From Ichthyophis bannanicus (Eukaryota; Chordata; Amphibia; Gymnophiona; Ichthyophiidae), in assembly GCA_033557465.1 (NCBI GenBank), contig CM066033.1, positions 708,073,637 to 708,137,636 of the forward strand: a DNA stretch of 64,000 nt, in the 5' to 3' direction. Both the position numbers and the translations under genes were made by a program. Below, piece by piece: positions 52,403 through 62,700 of the stretch; the first letter of the stretch is position 1; each line of letters starts with the position of its first letter. The notes under the pieces are model-generated. The model made no database searches. It was not told the DNA's origin and was given only the letters and a program-made list of their open reading frames with translations.

Positions 52403-55400
52403 ATGACCTTGAATGTCAAAGGGCTGCGTTCCAGACAGAAACGACGGTTGGTGGAGATGGAGGGTAAACGAACAGGTGCTGATATTATGTGCATACAGGA
52501 AACTCATTTGCGGGTGGGGCAGGAATATATGTTAGAATCTCGGCAGTACCCTACGGTGGTTCTGGCGGGCCAGAGACTAAACTCTAGGAAGGGGGGGGTG
52601 GGCATCCTGATAGGGGGGGAGTATCATAACCTGGTGAAGGAGGTTCGACGGGGAAAAGGAGGTAAATGGGTGGGGGTGCTGCTGCAAATTGAAAGGGAGG
52701 AGGTGTGGGTGATCAGCTGGTATGGCCCCAATGAGAAACAGGGGGAGGCCTATGAGCAATTTTTGAAGGAGTTGGAGGGAGTGGGGAATATTCCAATAAT
52801 ACTGGGAGGAGATTTCAATTTGACGTGTAACCCCAGAATTGACACTAGCGGGGGGCAGGGGGGTGGGGGGCGAAGGGATAGACAAAGCCTGCATAAATTG
52901 AGAGAATGCCTGGGTTTGGTGGATGTTTGGAGGAGCTGGCATCCGGGAGAACGGAAATATACATACTATTCCCCAGTACATAGCACCTACAGTAGGTTGG
53001 ATATGATATGGGGGGGTGGAATTTGGCTGGATAGAGTACAGGATATAGAACATGGTTCGATCACTTGGTCCGATCATGCCCCGGTGAGTGTCTGTTTCGA
53101 TCTGGGTCGGAAAGAGGATAGCCTCAAATTTTGGAGACTCAACAACTCTCTGTTAGAAGAGGAGAAGCATGTGGGGAAGATTAGGGCTCATATACAGGAC
53201 TACCTCCAATTTAACGATACAGGGGAGGTGTCTATGGGGGTACTCTGGGATGGTTTAAAAGCGGTGATGCGTGGCCAGTTGGTTAGCCTAGGGGCGCGGG
53301 TGAAGCGGGAAAAAAGGGGCTGCGGAAAGTAAATTATTGCAACAGCTGCGGCGTTTAGAGGGGGTACATCAGAAGGTGTCGGATCCAAGCATCCTTGCGG
53401 AGCTCATTAGGGTTAGAGCGGAGCTGAGTACACTGCGGGCCCAGGAGATAGCATTCCAGCTTGCGGTACTGAAGCAGGCCCATTTCGAAGGCGGGAATCG
53501 GGCGGGGAAGATACTGGCCAGTCGCCTGAAGGGGCGGCGGCAAGCAGCGCATGTGGATGGTATTAGGAACACTAGAGGGGACTGGATCCATACCTCAAAG
53601 GGTATTAGGGGGTGTTTCGGGAGTACTATCAGAAATTGTATGAAAGTGAGTTGGAGGTGGGAGGGCAGGACACGGCTGACTTTTTGGAGGAATGTGGTCT
53701 GTCGCAAGTGACCGCGGAGGAAAGAGAATATCTTGGGCAGGAAATCCGGGAGGAGGAGGTGCGGAGGGCTATAACTACACTGAAATTGGGAAAGGCGCCA
53801 GGGTTGGATGGGTATACGGCAAAGTTCTTTAAGGTCTTCTCAGACCAGATCACGCCCCTCTTTACTAAGGTAGTTAATAAGGTGCTACAGGGGGAGGGCC
53901 TTCCGCGCACAATGGCGGAGGCGGGTATAACGGTCCTGCCGAAACCAGGTAAAGATAAGGGGGTATGCGGCTCATACCGACCTATCTCCTTGATAAATTT
54001 GGACGCAAAGTTGTTGGCAAAGATTTTGGCGAATAGAATTCAAGATGTGGTTCCGCACCTGATTCATCCGGATCAGACGGGTTTTGTGAAGGGGCGTCAG
54101 GGTAGTGATAATGTGAGAAAAGTTTTGAATGTCATGTGGCATCTTCAGCGTACCACCGAGGAGGCAGTGTTAATCACAGTAGATGCCGAGAAGGCATTCG
54201 ACCGGGTGGAGTGGTCGTTTATGTTTCAGGTCTTGGAGACCATGGGGTTTGGAGGGAGGTATATTAGTTGGATTAAAGCGCTTTACCAGGGACCGCGTGC
54301 TAGAGTTAGGGTGAATGGCGGGTACTCTGAGAGTTTTGAGCTCCATAGAGGTACTCGACAGGGATGTCCCTTGTCACCCCTCTTGTTTGCACTGGCTATA
54401 GAGCCGCTGGCAGCCTATATCAGACGGGTGACGGATATTAAAGGCGTGACGATTGGTGGGAGGGAAGAAAAGATTGGGCTGTTTGCAGATGATGTTGTCT
54501 TCACCCTGACCCAGCCCCTTACAACTCTACCGGTGCTCTTGACGGCTATACACAGGTACAGCCGCCTCGCGGGATATAAAATGAATCAAGGGAAGACGGA
54601 ATTGTTGGGATTTAATTTGACGCCCAGGGTGGAAGAGAGCCTCCGACACCACTTTAAGTTTCGGTGGGTGGAGGGGAGATTTCGGTATTTGGGGATCCAG
54701 TTAGGGACCCCTCTTGTTCGGCTTAAGCAATGGAACTATCAAGGTTTGATTGAGACTGTCCGGCAGGATCTATCCCGGTGGCGGGGGTTGTATTTGTCTT
54801 GGCTGGGCCGCATTGCGGTGGTAAAAATGAATGTACTCCCACGGTTATTATTTGTGTATATGTCTCTGCCGTGTAGGCTGGTTAGAAAAGAAATAGATCG
54901 GATGCAAAATCTCCTGCTGCAATTTATTTGGGATGGTAAGCGCCCGAAAGTCGCCAGGGCAACCATGTATAGGTTAAAAGCAGAGGGGGGATTGGGAGTC
55001 CCGTCGTTGCTCCGATATTATGAAGCGGCGCAACTTCGGGCGCTGTTTGCTTGGAAGGAGGGGGTGGAGAGACCTGGCTGGGTGGAGATGGAGGAAGGGG
55101 AGGGGGCAGTGGGTGGGGCATGGCTAGGGGACCCTGGGGGGGGGGGGGAACGGAGAACGGGGATGGGAATCCCTATCGCGAACTAACAAGACAGGTTTGG
55201 GTGAAATGGAAGCGGTTTTTGCTAGAAGGGAAACAAGTCTCCCGCGAAACTCCACTTCAGACTTTAATGACGGGCAGGATGGGTGAGGCAGCAGGGGTTT
55301 TTTCGGTGGTGGGGGGCGAACGTATTACGGAAAGTGGTGCAATTGGTGGAGGAAGGGGGGCACATTCGGGGATTTGAGGTGCTGCTGCAACGGCAATATG

Positions 55401-56202
55401 GTTTGGAGGAGTCCGATAGATTTGCCTATGTAAGTCTGTGGTATCGGCTTCAACAGCGGGAGGTGAAGCAGGATTGGATGGCGAAGCGCACGCAGTTTGA
55501 GGAGATGATGGGGAGTGCCGGGATGCCCACTCGGATTATTTCAAAGTTATACAAACTTCTGGGGGAATATCAACAGGGCCCTATAAGGGGTCAGTTGCAA
55601 TGGGAGGAGGAGCTGGGGGGGCAATGGGATGTTGAGCGGTGGGAAAGAATTTATATCAGAACCCATAAATTGGCTCCGGGAACAGCTATGCTGGAAAACA
55701 GCTATAAGCTACGGTTCAGAATGTACTGGACACCGGTGTGGCTGCACGCCCTTTACCCGGCGAGTTCGGATAGATGCTGGAAAGGGTGTGGGGATAGAGG
55801 TGATTTGCTGCATATGCTGTGGGGATGTACGATAGTTCGGGATTATTGGCGGGAGGTGGAAAGCCTTACGGCAGCCATTACAGGGGTGCAGGTGGGTTTT
55901 ACCCCTAGTGTGGTGATTCTGAATGAAGGTGTGCTGGGAGGGGGAGGGAGAGAGAATGGAATAGACTACAGGGGTACTGTGTCATTGCCGGGAGGATGGG
56001 TCTGCTGCAATGGTGGAAGAAACAGGATGTTCCCCCAATAGCGGAGGTGGTGGGGCGTATAGAGCAGCTTAGGGGGTATTGTGCAATAGAAGCTCATCAC
56101 AAACATACTGTCCACAGGTACAATAAGGTGTGGGAACGATATGAGCATTGGAAGGCAGTAGGGGGGGGGGGGTTTAGTATAAAATCATGGTCAGGGTTGT
56201 AG
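52403..56202 (+). pseudogene. L1 ORF2 endonuclease/reverse transcriptase, several frameshifts
   Basis: The start MTLNVKGLRSRQKRR at 52403 opens the endonuclease with CIQETHLR, WYGPNEKQ, GGDFNLTCN, SRLDMIWG and TWSDHAPVSV (to about 53330). The next frame (53337-53711) leads to the RT frame (53612-55186) with GKAPGLDGYTAKFFK, KPGKDKGVCGSYRPISLINL, DAEKAFDRVEW, RQGCPLSPLLFALAI and the catalytic LFADDVVFTL. After a G run at 55137-55148 the C-terminal region continues at 55283-56041 with RCWKGCGDRGDLLHMLWGC, then 55996-56202. All functional motifs are present but not in one frame. Confidence 0.9.
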
Positions 56203-56774
56203 TATACACTCCTTGTCCCCTCCACCTGTGGGGGTGTCGGGTAGGCTGTTTCCTGTATGCACCTCTGCACTTCTGCACCTCGGGTTAAGATTTGCCGTGG
56301 TTACTATTTGTCAGCTCACCGCTGCTTGTATGGTGGGGAAGGGGATCTTCTGCTTTACGGGAGGGAGGGAGGTTTGGGTTGGGAGGTCTAGGGCTAGCGG
56401 GAGTAGAGGGGGGTGGATATTATTTGGGGGGGGGGGGGTCTCTTATTATTACGGTTAATGTGTAGTCTGTGGTCTCTATGCTTGTATGGTCCACAATAGA
56501 CGAATCTTTGCCTGTATAAACTGTAGAATGTATAAACTGTACAAGATACAATGTATGAAGTGCAAAACAGAGTATGGGGGATAACAGAAAATGGAGTAGC
56601 ACTATGGGCGGGGTTCTACCCCACATGCCGATGACACTGTACAGAATGTTTTTTTTTTTGCTTTGTGTTTTTGTGTCGGGGGGGGGGGGTCCCCGAAGTA
56701 TGTTCTGTATTGCTTGTTATGTTGAGTGCTAATAAAAACTTTTAAATTAAAAAAAAAAAGAAAGGTCTCCTCCC
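56203..56774 (+). other. L1 3' UTR, poly(A) and right target duplication
   Basis: Contains long G runs (56424-56439, 56679-56690), a T run at 56648-56659, aataaa at 56731-56736, and a poly(A) tail with the duplication agaaaggtctcctccc at 56759-56774. Confidence 0.85.
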
Positions 56775-57110
56775 CCATGTCCTCACCCTCTGTTATCCTC
56801 TACTGTTTCTGACACTGTTGTTGTGTTGGAGGCTCCTTCTCCTTTGCCTGGTCCTGTTCCAAAACCGGATGTTTTATCTGAAGCTGAAATACAGTCGATG
56901 CCCCACCAAACGAAATTACAATTAAGGATTTATGGTGTGCAATATCACATATAGATAGAAAACTTTCATCTATTGTTTCTTTACTCTGTCTAGTCTCTCA
57001 GGAGACAGTACAAACGCTGTAGGAAGCAGACAGTAGATCTTTGGCTTTGGTTCAATCTGTTACTAAAATAGAGGGTGAGCTGCAGTCTCTGCAGCAGACT
57101 CATGTTTCCT
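56775..57110 (+). pseudogene. Older L1 ORF1, continuation after the nested L1
   Basis: Frames with SHIDRKLSSIVSLLCLVSQE and VTKIEGELQSLQQTH resemble the coiled-coil region of an L1 ORF1. They continue the ORF1 start at 50058. Stops and frameshifts are present. The fragment ends at a minus-strand LINE/SINE tail. Confidence 0.55.
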
Positions 57111-57186
57111 TTATTTTATTTTTATTTATTTATTTATTTAACAGTTTTTCTATACTGCCTTTATCCAAGGCGGTTTACATTTAACA
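57110..57186 (-). mobile_element. L2-like LINE or SINE 3' tail
   Basis: The minus strand reads atgtaaaccgccttggataa followed by aggcagtatagaaaaac and ataaat repeats. It has the same hairpin-forming tail as 17196-17231 and 21768-21792. Confidence 0.65.
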
Positions 57187-57194
57187 TGACACTT

Positions 57195-57781
57195 TGGAGC
57201 TTTTGTGGTTTTGGACAGGATTGACCCCCCCCCCCCCCCGCCCTTCCAGGCGAACGGACCGTTTGTTAATGCGTAAGGCCTGTCTGGTGGGTAAGGGCCC
57301 CATCTTGCGCCTGTGGCGTGAGCAGAGTTCTCCCACGTTTGGGGAGTGGCGCAATTGCTTTCACCAGTTAATGCTGATGGAACGGTGGCGAGCGCGGGGC
57401 AGTGTCAAGCGCTGGACATCCTTTCTTCTGGTGTGGAGCCCTTATATTGACACCCTGGGGGCTCGGTGTCAGAATGAGATTTTGCACATTGGTAGTTAGG
57501 GTAGTGGAGGGGGGAAGAGGTGGAGGGGCAGTAGGTAGGCGGTATGGGGCGGTGAGGCTTGGAGGGGTGGGGCGGGGAGGAGGGGGAGGAGGGGGGAGAA
57601 GGGGGGTGCTAAGAGGAGTGGGGGGAGGAGTGGGGGGGGGGAAATTTTTTTAAAATTGTATTCATCTCCTGTAAGTGTTCCCTCCGGGTGGGGATAAGAC
57701 CCACCCCTCCGGAGGTTGGTTGTGTTATGCTTGTTGTTTTTTGTTGGTGATGATTAAATAAAGTTTATAAAAAAGAACAAC
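57195..57781 (+). mobile_element. 5'-truncated L1 3' end (same family as 28050-34947)
   Basis: The insertion is flanked by aacatgacactt at 57183-57194 and 57782-57793. The frame reads LLMRKACLVGKGPILRLWRE then TFGEWRNCFHQLMLMERWRA, close to LVHKACLVGKRPILRRWREA and TFCEWRNCFHQLMLFERRRA at the ORF2 end of the L1 at 28050. A G-rich 3' UTR and aaataaagtttataaaaaa follow. Only 587 bp were inserted, a typical 5'-truncated copy. Confidence 0.9.
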
Positions 57782-57800
57782 AACATGACACTTACACGGT

Positions 57801-58175
57801 AAAGCATACTTACTCACCTGTAACAGATATTTTCCGGGAACAGCAGGAATTTAGTCCTCACATATGGGTATCGTCGGTACCGATGGAGCCCGCGCGGGAA
57901 CACTCCCAGCGTCCAATTAGAAAGTCTTTGGGAGCATCCCACAGCACCTGCGTGCCGCCTTCCCCAACTGCCTCTCTCCAGTTGAGTTTTATAGCTGAGA
58001 CAAAGAGAGAGAGAGAGAAAGGGAAAGAGATAGATAGAGAGATACAACTCCTAGGGGAGGTGGGTGGGCTGTGAGGACTAAATTCCTGCTGTTCCTGGAG
58101 ATCACCTGTTACAGGTGAGTAACTATGCTATCTCCAGGAACAAGCAGGAATTTAGTCATCACATATGGGGACTCC
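57801..58175 (-). repeat. DIRS-D 3' terminal repeat and internal complementary region
   Basis: The end contains actcacctg at 57812-57820. The reverse complement caggtgagt at 58112-58120 sits in a block that joins both terminus sequences (gttcctggagatcacctgtt...atctccaggaacaagcagga). A purine-rich gagagaga/gatagata run lies at 58002-58044. Confidence 0.8.
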
Positions 58176-58284
58176 CTAGCTTTAGATGCCAGGGAGAGAC
58201 CCCAGAAGTTGTGCGTCCCTGAGAAAGGCTCCACTTACCCCCATGGCCTCTGGCATCCTACCAGGGATGGTGGGTAGGAGTTGA

Positions 58285-59480
58285 TTAGGTATGGAACAGG
58301 TGTTGGAGAATAGCCAGACTAAACAAGGCATCCCGGTGGGAGTCCTTGTCCAAGCAGTAATGGACTGTGAAGGTATGAACCGAGGCCCAGGTGGCTGCTC
58401 GACAGATGTCGTCGATAGACACAGCATGTAGATGAGCCATTGAAGCTGCCATGGCTCTCACATTGTGAGCTGTGACATGGCCCTCCAGAGGAAGATTCTT
58501 ACTCTGATAGGCAAAGGATATACACGGAGCAAGCCGGTCAAATAGTGTTCTCTTGGAGACTGGAAGTCCCAAATGAGAAGGATCAAAAGCAACAAAGAGT
58601 TGAGAGGACTTTCTATGTTGCTGTGTTCTTTGTAAGTAAAAGGCTAAAGCTCTTTTATAGTCCAAAGTATGAAGGTTTCTTTCTGCATTTGATGCATGAG
58701 GCCTTGGAAAGAACACAGGTAGGTAGACAGCTTGGTTTAGATGAAAATGCGAGACCACCTTTGGCATAAAGCGTGGATGAGTCCTAAGGACTACCTTGTC
58801 ATGATGGAACCTTGTATAAGGTGGATCAGCTACTAATGCCTGCAACTCACTGATGCGACGTGCTGATGTGATTGCAATGAGAAAGATAACCTTCCAAGAA
58901 AGGAATTTCAATGAGGTAGTAGCTAAGGATTCGAAAGGTGACTTCATGAGCTGACCAAGAACCAGGTTTAAGTCCCATGCCACCGGTGGTGGCCTAATGG
59001 GAGACTTAGTTAGAAGGCGGCCTCTCATAAATCTTGCTATAAGAGGATGGGAGGAAATAGGTTGTCCATTTAGAGGCTTGAAAGAAGCTGCAATAGCACT
59101 CAAATGGACTCTTACTGAGTTCGTTTTAAGTCCTGCATTGGATAAATGAAGGAGATACTCCAGTTATGATTCCAGAGGTATTGCAAGGGGGTTAAGACCC
59201 TTCTGCGAACACCATATGCTAAACCTTTTCCACTTGAAAGCATAAGAGCATCTTGTGGAAGGCTTCCTGGAAGCATAAAGGATATCCATTACTTGCTGAG
59301 GAAGGTTAAGATCATGAAGATCTAGGCCTTCAGCAACCAAGCCCTGAGATGCAGAGACTGGGGATTGGGATGCCATAACATTCCATCCTCCTGAGACAGG
59401 AGATCTGGAGCAGACCCTAACTCCAGGGAGGGAGCTTGAGAGAGATGTAGAAGCAGAGGGTACCACACTTGCCATGGCCA
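58285..59480 (-). CDS. DIRS-D tyrosine recombinase
   Basis: The frame 58285-59103 carries TSARRISELQALVADPPYTR (first catalytic Arg), LRTHPRFMPKVVSHFHLNQA, the HxxR box in VTAHNVRAMAASMAHLH, DICRAATW, and HTFTVHYCLDKDSHRDALFS with the expected nucleophilic Tyr. The upstream frame 59164-59481 has KPSTRCSYAFKWKRFSIWCS, the start of the core-binding domain. A stop or frame change near 59110-59165 separates the two, so the gene may be just broken. All catalytic residues I can identify are kept, unlike in DIRS-A. The enzyme integrates DIRS circles without target duplication. Confidence 0.82.
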
Positions 59481-60028
59481 ATGTGGAGCTATGAGAATCA
59501 TACGGCCTCTGTCTCTCTGAAGCTTGAACAGGGTTTTGGGAATTAGGGGAATGGGTGGAAAGGCATACAGGAAGTCTTGACCCCAGTAAAGGAGGAAAGC
59601 ATCACTGGCCTGAGCCCCCTGAGCCGGAATTCTGGAACAGAACCAGGGAAGTTTGGCATTCCACGGACTTGCAAAGAGGTCTATGTCCAGGGTTCCCCAA
59701 ATTTGAAAAATCTTGGCTACCTGGTCTGCATGCAGAGACCACTCGTGTTGAAGCAGAACTCGACTGAGTCTGTCTGCCCAAGAGTTTTGTATGCCTGGAA
59801 GATACACCGCCAGGAGATGAATATGATGCTCTCTGGCGAGGGCCCATAGTCGCAAAGCTTCGCTGCAAAGCAACAGAGAGCATGTTCCCCCCTGCTTGTT
59901 CACGTAGAACATGGCTACTTGATTGTCCGTAAGAATGAGGACTGTCTTGTAGCTGAGCAGGGTGTGGAACACTCGAAGAGCAAGGAAGATTGCTCTGAGC
60001 TCCAAGAGATTGATATGTAGATGAGTCT
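59322..60028 (-). pseudogene. DIRS-D RNase H, split by LTR insertion
   Basis: The frame starts at the insertion with HLHINLLELRAIFLALRVFH and continues LILTDNQVAMFYVNKQGG, DRLSRVLLQHEW, IFQIWGTLDIDLFASPWNAK and ASDAFLLYWGQDFLYAFPPI. Joined across the insertion, the upstream RT ends WSPQE, so removing the insert and one 4-bp copy restores an open frame (WSPQET-HLHINLLEL). It overlaps the recombinase start, as in other DIRS elements. Confidence 0.85.
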
Positions 60029-61549
60029 TGTCAGACGGTTGCCTGGGTGAGAATCTTCACAGTCTTGGCAAGTGCATATATCTATATGATTTGCAAGGTA
60101 TTGTGGGCAATGTAGTTCATTCACACCAGACACAGCTGCTGACAATAATTTAGTTGTGCTCTTGGGTAAAGCCAATAAGATATTTATTTATGGGGTTATT
60201 TCTCCCAACACAGATATGCTTGGTAGCACATAAAATCAGGTTACTTGCTTTCAGTGTTAACTTAAAAAAACAAAGTCAAAATCAGGAAAACAACCTTTAA
60301 ACTTGTCAGGCACTTAGCTAATGTTTTCTTAGCATATATCTAACAAAGGAAAAGCCACAAAGAAAGAAAAAAAACTGTTCTTTTCAGGTTAACTTCTGAT
60401 TACTTCCCACATAGATTCAGAAGTGATTCTCTCCTAGCTCACAAGCAATAAGGTAAGGCTTAATTGCTAGCAGTTATCCAGCTGAAACCCCTTAGCTGGC
60501 TTGCTTTCTACTGTGTGGGTCAAATCCTGCTTCAGGAGCTTTTCTGAGTAGATTAAAGAACAAGTTTATATTTCTTTGTGATGGTTGCTGTACTTTGTAA
60601 CAGAAAGTTACCAACGGAGTTTAGATAGAGAGCAGTCCATATAAACACATTCTTCATCTGCAATCATTTCCCCATCTTCAACAAGCATAGGTTCAATATC
60701 ATGGATTGGCATAGATGAATCTCTCAATGGAGCACTTTCAGGAGAATACTTGTTTCCCTGCTGTCTTTCAAGGTTATAGCTAGGGCATAGATCAGTGTTC
60801 ATACCTGAGCTTCCATTGCTGATAGAGTTTTTCTCTATATAGCCTGGCCAGTATGTAGTCCAGTTCTTATGTCCAGCCTTCCAATCCAGATCCCTGGACA
60901 CTGGATCTCTCTTCACATACCTTCTGGCACGGGTCTTAGGGTCCCTTCCACGTGCAGCCGTCTCCCTCACAGGTAGCGTCTGGTGATTCCTAGCTCTGCA
61001 GCACCATTCCTCTGGCTTTCCCAATCCAATGGTGTATGCTGGCCCTTGAAATGCCTCCCAGTATACGTACTGCTTTGGACTCTTCTAGACCTCTCAAAGG
61101 CTTTTCTCTTCCTTCTTCCAAAGGGTCTCTTTCCCTCTCTGTCCGTCCGGTTTGGCTTCTGCTTCTGATGATCCTTCAGATGAAACTGATGATCCTTCTC
61201 TGGATATCCAAGGTGATCATGAAGATGGTCATCTGTAGAATAAACTCTACTCTTATTCGGCCTTGATGAGTGCTCCTCCCTAATACAGCACAGCTGTGCT
61301 GAATCAGGCCCTGCCCTTTGAGATGAGTGCTTAGGGATTACCTCATAGCCCTCCTGATTGAACACACGTTTCCCCACTTCAGCTCCTCTAATGGCTGTTG
61401 GAAACCTGGTGCATTCTGGGACTGGTAGTCTTTTATGGGAAAATTCTGTTTTCTTATTTCTACCAGAACTGACAGGTTGCTTGTTCAGAGTCACTTCACC
61501 TTTTCTATAGCTCCTTCCTGAGCTATGATAAGCTTCCTTATCACAGTCT
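60025..61549 (-). mobile_element. Solo-LTR-like insertion, 1517 bp, 4-bp target duplication
   Basis: The inserted segment 60029-61545 starts tgtcagacgg and ends ccttatcaca on the plus strand, i.e. TG...CA ends, between gtct copies at 60025-60028 and 61546-61549. On the minus strand a TATA-like ggctatatagagaaaa lies near 60833-60848 and an aataaa-containing ataaataaatatc at 60175-60190, which would fit promoter and poly(A) site of an LTR. No second LTR or gag/pol is present. It may be a solo LTR of an endogenous retrovirus or Gypsy-type element; the family is unknown. Confidence 0.75.
60608..61530 (-). other. Coding-like overlapping frames within the LTR-like insertion
   Basis: One minus-strand frame is open from about 61530 to 60967 with about 190 residues and no Met, rich in His, Lys and Arg (KDHQKQKPNRTDREGKRPFG). 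A second frame (60608-61024, 138 residues, starts with Met) overlaps it by about 60 bp and ends in an acidic segment (IEPMLVEDGEMIADEE). I recognise neither. They may be chance open frames or a decayed accessory gene; I call no CDS. Confidence 0.35.
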
Positions 61550-62700
61550 CCTGTGGAGACCAGGTGCCTTGGGTGGGGAGGTCTTGCAGATGAATTCCCC
61601 AACCCATCGGAGAAGCATCTGTTGTGAGAGTTGCCTGCGGTAAGGATTGTTGAAAAGGGGACCCCAGCAACAGGTTTTGAGTGGACTTCCACCACTGGAG
61701 GGACAAAATAAGATGACTTGTGTTTGCTATTTTGTCTGACAGGCACCCTGATGCCTGGGTCCACTGAGTGGATAAAGTCCACTGGGCTGCCCTCATATGG
61801 AGGCGAGCATAAGGAACCACATGCACGGTAGATGCCATATGGCCTAGTAGTTGTAGCATTTCTCGGATAGTGAGATGAGGCTTCAGCACTGCTTGAGAAG
61901 CTATCTGCACCATGCGAAGGCAATGGGCCTGGAGGAGATAGGCCCTTGCCTTTCTGGTATCCAGCAAAGTTCCTATGAACTCTAAAGACTGAGTGGGAGA
62001 TAGACTGGATTTTGGGATGTTTATTACCAGACCCAAATACTGAAGGATACGCATTGTGCAGGATAGAGAAGTCCTAGCCTCTGACTCTGTTGGGGCTCGA
62101 ATGAGCCAGTCATCTAAGTAGGGGAAGACAAATATCCCTAGAGTGCGGAGAAATGCTGCTACCACAGCCATGCATTTCGTGAACACCCTTGGTGCTGAGG
62201 CCAGACCAAAAGGAAATACCCTGAATTGGTAGTGCTTTCCTTGAAAAAGGAACCAAAGGAATCTTCTGTGAGTTGGATGGATGAGAACATGGGTGTACGC
62301 ATCCTTGAGATCTAGAGAACAAAGCCAATCTTGACTCTGAAGGCATGGCAGCAGAGTTCCCAGAGAAATCATCTTGAATTTCTCTTTGACAAGGAATTTG
62401 TTCAATTCTCTGAGGTCCAAGATAAGTCTGTATCCTCCTGTTTTCTTTGGGATAAGGAAATAGGGGGAGTAAAACCCTGTACCCTGCTGATGGATGGGTA
62501 CTTCTTCTATTGCCCCTTGGGCAAGAAGCATAGTGACCTCCTGACCTAACAGGCTGATGAGAGAGGTCGGAGAATTGAACTGCCTTATCATTGAGGGAGG
62601 GGGCATGCTCAAAAAATGAAGCTTGTACCCCTCTTTTATGATGGAGAATGTCCAATGCTCTGCTGTTATCTGCCCTCATCTGGGGGCAAAGTGACACAAC
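61546..62700 (-). pseudogene. DIRS-D reverse transcriptase, 3' end interrupted
   Basis: The frame (61491-62612 with LTR read-through at the end) has MPPPSMIRQFNSPTSLISLL, YFLIPKKTGGYRLILDLREL, SLDLKDAYTHVLIHPTHRRF and FPFGLASAPRVFTKCMAVVA. The catalytic YLDD is in FPYLDDWLIRAPTESEA. Then follow LEFIGTLLDTRKA, LGHMASTVHVVPYARLHMRA and TTDASPMGWGIHLQ, the connection to RNase H. The frame is uninterrupted until the LTR insertion. The start is not fixed; a frame change separates it from gag near 62610-62700. Confidence 0.88.

Larger units (their letters stand above)
50223..56758 (+). mobile_element. L1/Tx1-like LINE, full length, ORF1 intact, ORF2 frameshifted
   Basis: 6536-bp element with exact 16-bp target duplications. 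It has a 5' UTR (50223-50771), ORF1 (50772-51818), a G-rich inter-ORF region, ORF2 (52403-56202) and a 3' UTR ending aataaaaacttttaaatt and poly(A). The perfect duplication indicates a recent insertion, yet ORF2 is split into about five frames. Most breaks lie at or near G or A runs. Proteins are closest to the minus-strand L1 at 8212-14195. Confidence 0.92.

Noticed and set aside
60967..61923. 318-codon minus-strand frame treated as one gene
   Set aside because: Its first 120 or so codons are an alternative frame of the DIRS-D RT and the rest is in the LTR-like insertion, so it is a fusion of unrelated sequence.
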